From an uncultured Collinsella sp. (lineage in GTDB: Bacteria; Actinomycetota; Coriobacteriia; Coriobacteriales; Coriobacteriaceae), in NCBI GenBank assembly GCA_902491135.1, contig CABUGR010000080.1, forward strand, positions 1 through 5,941: DNA of 5,941 nt. Reading direction: 5' to 3'. Shown here piece after piece: positions 1 through 5,627 of the stretch (within the stretch, counting starts at the first letter, position 1; the number at the start of each line of letters is the position of its first letter). The position numbers and the translations under genes were made by a program. The notes below the pieces were generated by a model, which saw only the letters and a list, made by a program, of their open reading frames with translations, was not told the DNA's origin and made no database searches.

Positions 1-1
1 G

Positions 2-61
2 TTATTGCTTGTAATCGCGGCTGTGGAGCTCGGCATCCACATTGGAGGTCGAATGAAATAG
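2..61 (+). CDS. Possible C-terminal end of an upstream membrane protein (partial)
   Basis: A reading frame open from the window edge ends in TAG at 59-61 and encodes 19 residues. They start with a hydrophobic run (LLLVIAAVELGIHIGG) and close with the basic tail RMK. This looks like the last transmembrane helix and cytoplasmic tail of an integral membrane protein whose body lies outside the window. Of the other plus-strand frames, one stops almost at once and the other gives a compositionally unlikely peptide ending at 75. The fragment is too short to assign a family, and chance cannot be excluded. Confidence 0.35.
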   Translation, partial: LLLVIAAVELGIHIGGRMK

Positions 62-87
62 CCGCCCCCGCGTAATGCGAAGACGGC
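61..87 (+). terminator. Weak stem-loop just after the possible upstream gene
   Basis: GCCG at 61-64 pairs with CGGC at 84-87, and CGC at 69-71 pairs with GCG at 77-79 around a 5-base loop. The two stems are separated by a 4x4 internal loop. The hairpin begins at the stop codon of the possible upstream gene, where a terminator is expected. No T-run follows, so it is not a convincing intrinsic terminator. Confidence 0.15.
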
Positions 88-168
88 CACTTCTCACGCC
101 ATAAACGTGTTTCGGAGTTGGCCAACCCGCTGCAACGGGTGCCATCTGCTTCAATCTTATGCGAATCC

Positions 169-208
169 CGATCCCATTTCAACAAGCCCAAGGGCTCAAA
201 TGGAATCG
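169..208. repeat. 40-bp imperfect inverted repeat upstream of tcdA
   Basis: The 11-base arms at 169-179 (CGATCCCATTT) and 198-208 (AAATGGAATCG) are complementary at 10 of 11 positions. A further 4-bp inner stem (AGCC 185-188 with GGCT 193-196) encloses a CAAG loop. The right arm ends 10 bases before a perfect TATAAT hexamer, so the repeat covers the place where the -35 box of that promoter would lie. That position fits an operator or activator site for a dimeric regulator. A folded RNA or leftover terminator structure is also possible, but no T-run follows it. Confidence 0.45.
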
Positions 209-224
209 CAATAATACCTATAAT
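196..224 (+). promoter_or_regulatory. Candidate sigma-70-type promoter for tcdA-tatD
   Basis: A perfect -10 hexamer, TATAAT, lies at 219-224, in an AT-rich patch within GC-rich DNA and 43 bases before the tcdA start codon. With a 17-base spacer the -35 hexamer would be TCAAAT (196-201), a poor match to TTGACA, and there is no extended -10 TG. The poor -35 overlaps the right arm of the inverted repeat at 169-208, which could mean the promoter depends on, or is blocked by, a bound protein. Transcription would start near 231, giving a leader of about 35 bases. Confidence 0.5.
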
Positions 225-256
225 GGCGATAGCTAAAACACGACCGACTCCCCATC

Positions 257-261
257 GGAGG
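257..261 (+). promoter_or_regulatory. Ribosome binding site fixing the tcdA start
   Basis: GGAGG lies 6 bases before the ATG at 268. It decides against the longer in-frame reading from TTG at 118, which has no comparable site. CCGA at 244-247 can pair with TCGG at 255-258, which would partly cover this site in a small hairpin. Confidence 0.85.
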
Positions 262-267
262 ATATCT

Positions 268-1065
268 ATGACCGAAACCACAGCCGCAGCCGCCATCGAG
301 ACACGCGACACCAAGCTCGAGATTATCATGGGCCGCGAGGCACTCGATAAGCTCGCCGATGCTACGGTGCTAGTGCTCGGCTGCGGAGGCGTGGGCTCCA
401 ATTGCTGCGAGGCACTCGCCCGCGGCGGCATTGGTCATTTCGTCATTCTGGATAAGGACATCATCGCGCCCAGCAATATCAATCGCCAGGCCATCGCCTT
501 TCACAGCACCGTCGGCAAGCGCAAGGTTGACGTGATGGAGGCCATGATCCACGACATCAATCCCGCCGCCACCGTCATCAAGCGCACCGAATACTTGCTG
601 AGCGACAACATCGATGATTTCTTCGCGAGCGTTTTGGAGCAGACGGACGGCAAGCTCGACTACGTCGTCGACGCCATCGACACCATCTCGGCCAAGCTCA
701 CCATTGCCAAATACGCTCAGGACCACGGCATTCGTTTGGTTAGCTCCATGGGCGGGGCCAACAAGCTCCATCCCGAGTGCCTCCGCTTTGCCGACATCTT
801 CGATACGGTGCGTGACCCTATGAGCCGCATTATGCGCAAAGAATGCAAGAAACGCGGAATCAAGAGCCTGCATGTACTGTTTAGCTGTGAGGAATCGGTT
901 AAGACACAGCCCCGCGACCCTTCCAATATCCACGAGCGTACCGAGCTCGGAACCGCCAGCTTTATGCCGCCCATCATGGGCCAGATGATTGCCGGCGAGG
1001 GTATCCGCCAGATCAGCGGCCGCGGCACTGAGCGCGTACGCTCCGATGGCCAACGTCTGGACTAG
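268..1065 (+). CDS. tcdA: tRNA threonylcarbamoyladenosine dehydratase (ThiF/E1-like, TcdA/CsdL family)
   Basis: This is a 265-residue cytoplasmic protein, close to the usual length of TcdA (about 270). Members of this family use ATP to cyclise the t6A modification next to the anticodon of ANN-decoding tRNAs into ct6A. The E1/ThiF Rossmann nucleotide-binding motif GCGGVGS is at residues 38-44, followed by ARGGIG (51-56). NRQ at 72-74 supplies the conserved adenylation arginine region, and DAIDT (135-139) matches the conserved aspartate strand. The C-terminal half keeps family features: MGGANKLHP (161-169), the DIFDT-RDP stretch (176-184), VLFSCEE (203-209) and GTASFMPPIMG (228-238). There is no rhodanese or sulfur-carrier partner nearby, which argues against thiamine or molybdopterin ThiF/MoeB. 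The ATG at 268 is chosen for its GGAGG; the frame continues upstream to 118, but that segment does not look like the family. tatD follows 14 bases later. The specific ct6A role is inferred from family resemblance. Confidence 0.88.
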   Translation: MTETTAAAAIETRDTKLEIIMGREALDKLADATVLVLGCGGVGSNCCEALARGGIGHFVILDKDIIAPSNINRQAIAFHSTVGKRKVDVMEAMIHDINPAATVIKRTEYLLSDNIDDFFASVLEQTDGKLDYVVDAIDTISAKLTIAKYAQDHGIRLVSSMGGANKLHPECLRFADIFDTVRDPMSRIMRKECKKRGIKSLHVLFSCEESVKTQPRDPSNIHERTELGTASFMPPIMGQMIAGEGIRQISGRGTERVRSDGQRLD

Positions 1066-1079
1066 CGGAGCGCGCCGAG

Positions 1080-1862
1080 ATGGAGCCCCGGTTATTTGAT
1101 GCACACTGTCATCTTGATTTAATGGCTCACCCGGACGCCGTTGCCGATGAGGCGACGGCGCTGGGCTTGGGTCTATTTGATTGCGGCGTCGATCCACGCG
1201 ACTTCGCAAGCGTACATGGGCGAACCCGTCGCCCTCCTACCGTCATCAAGGGCATCGGCCTCCACCCCTGGTGGCTCGCCGACGGCCGCTGCGGTCCTGC
1301 CGAAGTCAATCTGCTTTGCGAAGTTGCCACCCAAGAGCGCTACATCGGCGAGGTGGGACTCGACTTTTCCGCTCGTTTTGCCGGAAGTGAGCCGCTACAA
1401 ATACAGGCATTTGACCGGCTCTGCGATACCCTCGTGCAGCATCCTCTTACCGGGCGCGTGATATCAATTCACGCCGTTCGTTCAGCGGGAGCCGTACTGG
1501 ACGTCCTCGAATCGCATAGACTACTCATCCCAAACCCCGACTCCCCCGTTATCATCTTCCACTGGTTTAGCGGCACCTCGGACGAGCTTGTCCGCGCACG
1601 CAATGCAGGCTGCTATTTTTCCGTCAACGAACGCATGCTCGCGACCAAGCGCGGTCGCGAATACGCACGACAGATTCCACTCGACCGTCTACTACTCGAG
1701 ACCGATGCGCCGGCCGAGCCAAACACAGAAACAAGCGCGCAGTCGCTCATCAGATCGCTCACAAGGACCTCGATGCGCATCGCCACGCTCAAAAACTGCG
1801 ATGTACAGCACATTGAGTCGGCAGTTTTAGCAAATGCGCGCTCTGTTTTTGACCTTCGCTAA
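1080..1862 (+). CDS. TatD-family metal-dependent hydrolase
   Basis: This is a 260-residue protein of the TatD family (amidohydrolase superfamily, TIM barrel). Characterised members are divalent-metal-dependent 3'-5' exonucleases or DNases linked to DNA repair and RNA turnover. All expected ligands are visible: HCH at residues 9-11 (AHCHLD), Glu91 in GEVGLDF, His131 in SIHAVRS, His161 in FHWFSG, and Asp209 in LLLETDAP. The GLHPWW segment (60-65) matches the family's GxHP loop. No signal peptide or membrane segment is seen, so it should be cytoplasmic. The start is ATG at 1080, with GGAG at 1067-1070 nine bases upstream; the ribosome binding site begins right after the tcdA stop, so co-transcription is likely. 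The family is secure from the motifs. The natural substrate (DNA, RNA ends or other) cannot be told, so no symbol beyond TatD-like is given. Confidence 0.9.
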   Translation: MEPRLFDAHCHLDLMAHPDAVADEATALGLGLFDCGVDPRDFASVHGRTRRPPTVIKGIGLHPWWLADGRCGPAEVNLLCEVATQERYIGEVGLDFSARFAGSEPLQIQAFDRLCDTLVQHPLTGRVISIHAVRSAGAVLDVLESHRLLIPNPDSPVIIFHWFSGTSDELVRARNAGCYFSVNERMLATKRGREYARQIPLDRLLLETDAPAEPNTETSAQSLIRSLTRTSMRIATLKNCDVQHIESAVLANARSVFDLR

Positions 1863-1888
1863 CCCCTGTGGGCAAAAATGCCAAGGGG
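1863..1888 (+). terminator. Stem-loop directly after tatD
   Basis: CCCCT at 1863-1867 pairs with AGGGG at 1884-1888. With single-base bulges the stem extends through TGG and CA against TG and CCA around an A-rich loop. It starts on the first base after the tatD stop, a typical terminator position, but no T-run follows on the plus strand. It shares bases 1885-1888 with the hairpin at 1885-1913, so the two cannot form together in one transcript. Confidence 0.3.
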
Positions 1889-1913
1889 CATGCGAATCGC
1901 ACAACGCAGCCCC
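1874..1913 (-). terminator. Candidate intrinsic terminator of the minus-strand operon
   Basis: Read on the minus strand, GGGGC-TGCG (1913-1905) pairs with CGCA-T-GCCCC (1894-1885), a 9-bp GC-rich stem with one bulge and a 10-base loop. It is followed by TTGGCATTTTT (1884-1874). It lies 28 bases after the stop of the last gene in the minus-strand cluster. The T-rich stretch is interrupted, so termination may be partial. The convergent layout fits a shared two-way terminator. Confidence 0.4.
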
Positions 1914-1941
1914 TATTGGAAAGCAGTACAATTCGGCAGCA

Positions 1942-3459
1942 TTACACCAATTCGTGCATGAGATCACGGTTGCGTGCATACAATTCGTCAAAGATATGAC
2001 GGCGCGACGCATATAACTCGTGGGCAGCCATATCGGGCACGATTGTTTGCGCAACGCCAAGGACTTGGGCGAGCTCATCCCATGATGCATAGGCGCCACC
2101 TGCGAGAGCTGCCATGATGGCATCGCCGAAGCATGCGCCCACCGTAACCTTGGCAACCGAGACCTCGCGCCCGCATACGTCGGCGATAGCTTGCATCCAA
2201 ACTGGATTCTTGGTTCCACCTCCGACAAGCATAATGCGCCCAATTGGCAGTCCATGCTCTCGCTCGATAATGTCGACATGGGATGCAACGGTATACGCGA
2301 CTCCTTCCAAGGCGGCACGAACCATATGGGCTCGCGTATGCCTTCCGGTCAGGCCAAAGAAGACGCCACGCGCCTCGGGATCGTTGAGCGGAGTACGCTC
2401 CCCCGCAAAGTACGGCAGACACAGGAGCCCATCGGCACCCGGCGCCACATCGGCGGCATCATGCGCCATAACCGAATATGCATCGGGGCCACCGTGGCCC
2501 TCGGCCTCCACGGCGTCGCGATACAGCTCTTGGCGCAGCCACGATGTGAGCGCACCCGCTGTATTGGTCCCCGCGCAGATCCCGTAAGTTCCGGGAATGA
2601 TAAACGTCCCTGGCCACAGGCGGGCATCATCGATCATATGATCAGCTAGGTAGATGAAATACGCCGTACTCCCCAACTGAACCATCATATCGCCGGGACG
2701 GAATACACCCGTCGAAATGGCCTCGGCACCAGAGTCGCCCGTTCCCACTAAGACAGGTGTCCCTGCCGCGAGCCCCGTCGCCTCAGCCGCACGCCGCGTA
2801 ATCACCCCGGCAATATCGGTAGCCGCCATTACCTCCGCCATCTGGTCAGGCCGGCAGAAACGAGCACATTCACGAGCATCAACCTTCCAGGTGTAGCGGT
2901 CGTATAGGGGAAGAAAATCCTCCGCCAAATAACGGTCCACCGTAAAACGCCCCGTCAACTTTGCGCACAGAAACGATGACGCCGTCAGGAACTTCGCGGC
3001 ACGTTCGTGCACCTCGGGCATATTCTCCTTAAACCACAAGATCTTGGGAGCAATATCTGACGAACAGGGATCGTGCCCGAAAAGCTCGCGTGCGCGATCT
3101 GACCCATATTCGGAAAGGAGCTCGTCAATCTGCGGCTTCGAACGTGCATCGACTCCATACAAAATCGCGGGCGCCAGCGCGTTGCACTCGGTATCGACCG
3201 GCACACAGTCGCAACCCAATGCGGAAAGGCCCACGCATCCGATCTGTGCCGCGTTAACCCCCGGTCGCGCCACCAGCTCGCGCGACAAGCGGCAAAAATC
3301 GCCCCACCAAACTGCCTCCGCATCATGCTGGTACCATCCATCACGCGGGTTGTCCGTCTCGTGTCCACAAGAGGCTTGGCAAACGATGTTGCATCGATCA
3401 TCGATTAAAACGCCTTTAGAGGCGCTTGTCCCAATATCAATACCCAGATAGAACGCCAT
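1942..3459 (-). CDS. FGGY-family carbohydrate kinase, substrate unknown
   Basis: This is a 505-residue sugar kinase of the FGGY family (hexokinase/actin ATPase fold, usual length about 500), which transfers phosphate from ATP to an open-chain sugar or polyol. Seen in order: N-terminal phosphate loop GIDIGTSASKG (6-16); GTGDSGAEA with the likely catalytic base Asp242 (239-247); QLGSTAYF (261-268); PYFAGERTP (349-357); and the nucleotide-binding segment LVGGGTKNPVWMQ (411-423). The MHG substrate-loop motif typical of D-xylulose kinases is replaced by GLSALGCDCVPVD (77-89), so calling it xylulokinase (xylB) would be unsafe. The start is ATG at 3459, with AGGAG (3475-3471) 11 bases upstream, inside the end of the BtpA-family gene; the two genes are 6 bases apart. 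It is the last gene of the cluster, so it presumably works on the same compound or a product of the other enzymes. Family certain, substrate unknown. Confidence 0.9.
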   Translation of the reverse strand: MAFYLGIDIGTSASKGVLIDDRCNIVCQASCGHETDNPRDGWYQHDAEAVWWGDFCRLSRELVARPGVNAAQIGCVGLSALGCDCVPVDTECNALAPAILYGVDARSKPQIDELLSEYGSDRARELFGHDPCSSDIAPKILWFKENMPEVHERAAKFLTASSFLCAKLTGRFTVDRYLAEDFLPLYDRYTWKVDARECARFCRPDQMAEVMAATDIAGVITRRAAEATGLAAGTPVLVGTGDSGAEAISTGVFRPGDMMVQLGSTAYFIYLADHMIDDARLWPGTFIIPGTYGICAGTNTAGALTSWLRQELYRDAVEAEGHGGPDAYSVMAHDAADVAPGADGLLCLPYFAGERTPLNDPEARGVFFGLTGRHTRAHMVRAALEGVAYTVASHVDIIEREHGLPIGRIMLVGGGTKNPVWMQAIADVCGREVSVAKVTVGACFGDAIMAALAGGAYASWDELAQVLGVAQTIVPDMAAHELYASRRHIFDELYARNRDLMHELV

Positions 3460-3465
3460 GAGCGC

Positions 3466-4275
3466 CTACTCTCCTCGCGCCGTACGAGCGGCAGCCATAA
3501 AACGAACCACCCGCTCAACATCAACCGGGGCATCCAGCTTTCCGTCGCGCTTTAAGCACGTGCCGACAAACGCGCCATCGTAGTGAGCAAATACGTCAGC
3601 CACGGTATTTTCGCGACAACCGGTGCCACATACCACAGGCACTTCGCCAACACGCTCGCGGACCTCATCGGCAAGCTCGCCCGAAGCGCCACGACCGGCA
3701 GCCGAACCGCCGATGACCATCGCATCCGGCAGGCAATTAAAGAGAAGTGAATCGGCAATGTCCGCAGTCGTGCGGTCGTTGAGATAAACCTCCCCCTCGC
3801 TCGTGATGAAGTGAAAAAGCTTGAGATCGTCCAGGCGCAGCGCCGCCTTGCGACGCATGGTGTGAGCGAAATCTCGGTTAATCAGCCCAAGATCACCGGC
3901 CCAGGCACCGCAAAAATTGCAGCGCGTGAACTGCGCGTCGACGGCAGCGCACAGCTCGATTGTGGCATCACCATCGTAAATAGCCTCAGCTCCCCAAGGA
4001 GTCGACAGATCATGGGATAGAGCCCCGATAACATAGCCCATCGATGCAAGGGTTGAGGAAGAAACGTGCTGCTCATAGGGCATCGAGAGCTCATTGGTAA
4101 TCAAAATGCCATCGACACCGCCCTGCTGCAACGCCTCGAGATCGCGCTTGGCGGCTTCCACGACCTGCGACACGCTTCCGCCCGGGTAATACAGTGGATC
4201 GCCCGGCAGAGGACGCAGGTGCAGCATTCCGATAACCGGCTTTTCGGTCTTGAACATCGAGGTTAGAAACGACAT
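3466..4275 (-). CDS. BtpA/SgcQ-family TIM-barrel protein
   Basis: This 269-residue protein belongs to the BtpA/SgcQ family. The name comes from a cyanobacterial protein linked to photosystem I assembly and from SgcQ of the E. coli sgc sugar-PTS locus; the fold resembles phosphate-binding TIM barrels and no reaction is settled. Visible family stretches are PVIGMLHLRPLPGDP (13-27), GVDGILITNE (53-62), CGTGCRENTV (216-225) and FVGTCLKRDGKLDAPVD (236-252). The last looks like a phosphate- or ligand-binding barrel end. No signal peptide or membrane span is present, so the occasional label of membrane-complex biogenesis protein does not fit here. The start at 4275 is chosen because AAGGAG lies 6 bases before it; an ATG 15 bases upstream abuts that site. 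The gene lies 33 bases after the YjbQ gene and 6 before the FGGY kinase. Beside two sugar kinases, a role in sugar-phosphate metabolism is more likely than any link to photosynthesis. Confidence 0.87.
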   Translation of the reverse strand: MSFLTSMFKTEKPVIGMLHLRPLPGDPLYYPGGSVSQVVEAAKRDLEALQQGGVDGILITNELSMPYEQHVSSSTLASMGYVIGALSHDLSTPWGAEAIYDGDATIELCAAVDAQFTRCNFCGAWAGDLGLINRDFAHTMRRKAALRLDDLKLFHFITSEGEVYLNDRTTADIADSLLFNCLPDAMVIGGSAAGRGASGELADEVRERVGEVPVVCGTGCRENTVADVFAHYDGAFVGTCLKRDGKLDAPVDVERVVRFMAAARTARGE

Positions 4276-4281
4276 AACGTG

Positions 4282-4287
4282 CTCCTT
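4282..4287 (-). promoter_or_regulatory. Ribosome binding site fixing the BtpA-family start
   Basis: On the minus strand AAGGAG stands 6 bases before the ATG at 4275. An alternative in-frame ATG at 4290 immediately precedes this site and would make it coding; the GGGAGTAA stretch upstream of that ATG is too far away to serve it. Confidence 0.85.
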
Positions 4288-4308
4288 CATAGGGTTATTG
4301 CAGGGACG

Positions 4309-4737
4309 TTACTCCCCCAGCACCTCGACGTACACTTTTCGCTTCTGCGGACCGTCAAACTCCGCAAGATAGATGTTCTGGGCACCTCCGCACACGATGT
4401 GGCCATCTTGGACGGGAAAGAAGCAGCTGTTTCCACAAATCATGCTCTTGATATGCCCACAGGAGTTGTTGCCGGTGGCTCCATAGCTCGGCAGGAAGTG
4501 CGCATGCGCGTAGGGGGCATCGAGTGGGGCAATGCGATCAAGCGTCTCCATAAGATCCGTCTCCACGCAGGGCAGCCCCTCGTTTACCACGATCCCGCAG
4601 GTCGTATGCGACAGAATAATCGCCGCCAAGCCATTGGTCACCGAGCTGCGTTCGATGGCAGCGTGCACGTCCTCGGTAATATCGATGAACTGGTCCGGAG
4701 CAGTCGATAGATAGCTCAATGTCTCGAGCGTCACCAT
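4309..4737 (-). CDS. YjbQ-family (UPF0047) protein, possible secondary thiamine-phosphate synthase
   Basis: This is a 142-residue protein of the YjbQ/UPF0047 family (usual length 130-140), small beta-barrel trimers. They are annotated as having secondary thiamine-phosphate synthase activity, but their natural role is unclear. Family marks are FIDIT (17-21), SHTTCGIVVNEG (43-54) with His44, GHIKSMICGNS (94-104) with His95, and AEFDGPQKRKVYV (125-137) with Glu126. Two usual positions differ: the WQ before the last strand is AQ (119-120), and DGPR is DGPQ. The putative ligand residues His44, His95 and Glu126 remain. The start is taken as ATG at 4737, 2 bases after the amidohydrolase stop, with AAGGGG (4753-4748) 10 bases upstream. 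A GTG at 4743 would add two residues and overlap that stop by four bases, so translational coupling is likely either way. No thiamine gene is nearby, so a role in the cluster's own pathway is more plausible than thiamine synthesis. Confidence 0.87.
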   Translation of the reverse strand: MVTLETLSYLSTAPDQFIDITEDVHAAIERSSVTNGLAAIILSHTTCGIVVNEGLPCVETDLMETLDRIAPLDAPYAHAHFLPSYGATGNNSCGHIKSMICGNSCFFPVQDGHIVCGGAQNIYLAEFDGPQKRKVYVEVLGE

Positions 4738-4739
4738 GT

Positions 4740-5600
4740 TCACTCATCCCCTTCAAGAAAACGCAGGGCATTACCCCAGTAGAGCCTTTCTCGCGCATCG
4801 TCGCGCATGGGCACGGTATCGAGCGCCCGCTTGAGTTTGAATGCACGGAAGCGCGGCGTATTACTGGCGAACATCACTTGGTGCGATAGCGCGCGCTCAT
4901 ACCACAGCGGCCCCATATCGACCGTGAAAAGACGCTGCATCATCTCCTCGGGCGAATCAATGTAAGTGATAGAGGTGTCCGCGTAGCAGTTGGGATACTT
5001 GAGCAGCATCGCCACGGTCTCGCGCACCCAGGGCCAGCCAAAGTGGGTCAAACTAAAGCGCACATTTGGATGCGTTGCGATTGCGTGCTCAAATGCAAGC
5101 GGGTTACTGCGCGAGAGCTCTGCGCCAGGCTCCCAAGACATACCGGCATGGAAAACCACAGGCTTGTTATAGCGCTCGCACAGCTCGTAAAGCGGCTCGG
5201 CCACAGCATCATCGGGGGCAAAACCCTGCTTTGCCGGATGCAGGCAAAGCCCCTTTGCCCCCAACTCGGTAAAGGCGCGCTCCAATTCGTCTGCGGCACC
5301 GCTCACCTGCGGGTCTACGCTTGCAAATCCCCACAGACGATCGGGATGCGCGGCAACCAGCATGGCAATCTGGTCATTGGTGCCAAAGTGCCCTCCGCAT
5401 GCCGTGGTTACATCGAGCGGCATGAGCACGCTCTTCTGCACGTCGCAGACGTCCATCTCAACTTGAAGCTCATCCCAATCCATGGGGCCCATATGCCCCA
5501 TACCAAATTCTCGTGACCAAAAACCGAATCCATCAGGCTCATCACCCGGCGTACAGATCTCGCCGTAGAGCATGGGGTGAACCAACATGTCGATAACCAT
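4740..5600 (-). CDS. Amidohydrolase-2 family protein with altered metal-binding residues
   Basis: This 286-residue TIM-barrel protein is of the amidohydrolase-2 (PF04909, ACMSD-like) type, whose members hydrolyse or decarboxylate small molecules using a metal held by an N-terminal HxH, later histidines and a late aspartate. Recognisable parts are RLWGFASVDPQ (88-98), GAKGLCLHP (114-122), PVVFHAG (147-153) with His151, SLTHFGWPW (183-191) with His186, and YADTS (206-210). The usual DxHxH near the N-terminus reads IDMLVHP (3-9): Asp4 and His8 are kept, but Leu6 replaces the first histidine. The usual GSDxP near the C-terminus reads ASNTP (245-249), with Asn247 instead of Asp. It may therefore bind metal differently or not at all. 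The start is ATG at 5600, with AAAGGAG 6 bases upstream; an ATG at 5621 precedes that site. The gene lies 27 bases after the PfkB-family gene and 2 before the YjbQ gene. Superfamily secure, substrate unknown. Confidence 0.87.
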   Translation of the reverse strand: MVIDMLVHPMLYGEICTPGDEPDGFGFWSREFGMGHMGPMDWDELQVEMDVCDVQKSVLMPLDVTTACGGHFGTNDQIAMLVAAHPDRLWGFASVDPQVSGAADELERAFTELGAKGLCLHPAKQGFAPDDAVAEPLYELCERYNKPVVFHAGMSWEPGAELSRSNPLAFEHAIATHPNVRFSLTHFGWPWVRETVAMLLKYPNCYADTSITYIDSPEEMMQRLFTVDMGPLWYERALSHQVMFASNTPRFRAFKLKRALDTVPMRDDARERLYWGNALRFLEGDE

Positions 5601-5606
5601 TTCGTA

Positions 5607-5613
5607 CTCCTTT
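5607..5613 (-). promoter_or_regulatory. Ribosome binding site fixing the amidohydrolase start
   Basis: On the minus strand AAAGGAG lies 6 bases before the ATG at 5600. The in-frame ATG at 5621 would place this site inside the gene and has no good site of its own, so the shorter reading is preferred. Confidence 0.85.
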
Positions 5614-5627
5614 CCAGGCATTTGACC

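Noticed and set aside
118..267. In-frame N-terminal extension of the tcdA reading frame, starting from TTG
   Set aside because: It has no ribosome binding site and is unlike the family, and it runs across the inverted repeat and the promoter-like hexamer. A strong GGAGG lies 6 bases before the ATG at 268.
1..267. A tRNA, riboswitch or small RNA gene in the left non-coding region
   Set aside because: The hairpins found do not form a cloverleaf, no T-loop GTTCGA-type motif is present, and no known riboswitch core is recognised.
268..1065. ThiF or MoeB (thiamine or molybdopterin sulfur-carrier activation), perhaps linked to YjbQ thiamine activity
   Set aside because: There is no ThiS/MoaD-like partner, the C-terminal half matches TcdA, and the YjbQ gene lies in a separate convergent operon.
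370..1209. Long open frame of 279 codons on the minus strand, opposite tcdA and part of tatD
   Set aside because: It is a codon-bias shadow of GC-rich genes: it spans two genes, has no recognisable domain, and the sense frames have clear family motifs.
2114..2649. Plus-strand open frames opposite the FGGY kinase
   Set aside because: They overlap each other and the kinase nucleotide-binding region, have no ribosome binding site or domain, and have a composition typical of antisense frames.
1942..3459. Calling the FGGY kinase a xylulokinase (xylB)
   Set aside because: The MHG substrate-loop motif expected of xylulokinases is absent and there is no xylose isomerase nearby.
4279..4710. Plus-strand open frame of 143 codons opposite the YjbQ gene
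   Set aside because: The minus-strand YjbQ protein has its family motifs in place; the opposing product is unrecognisable.
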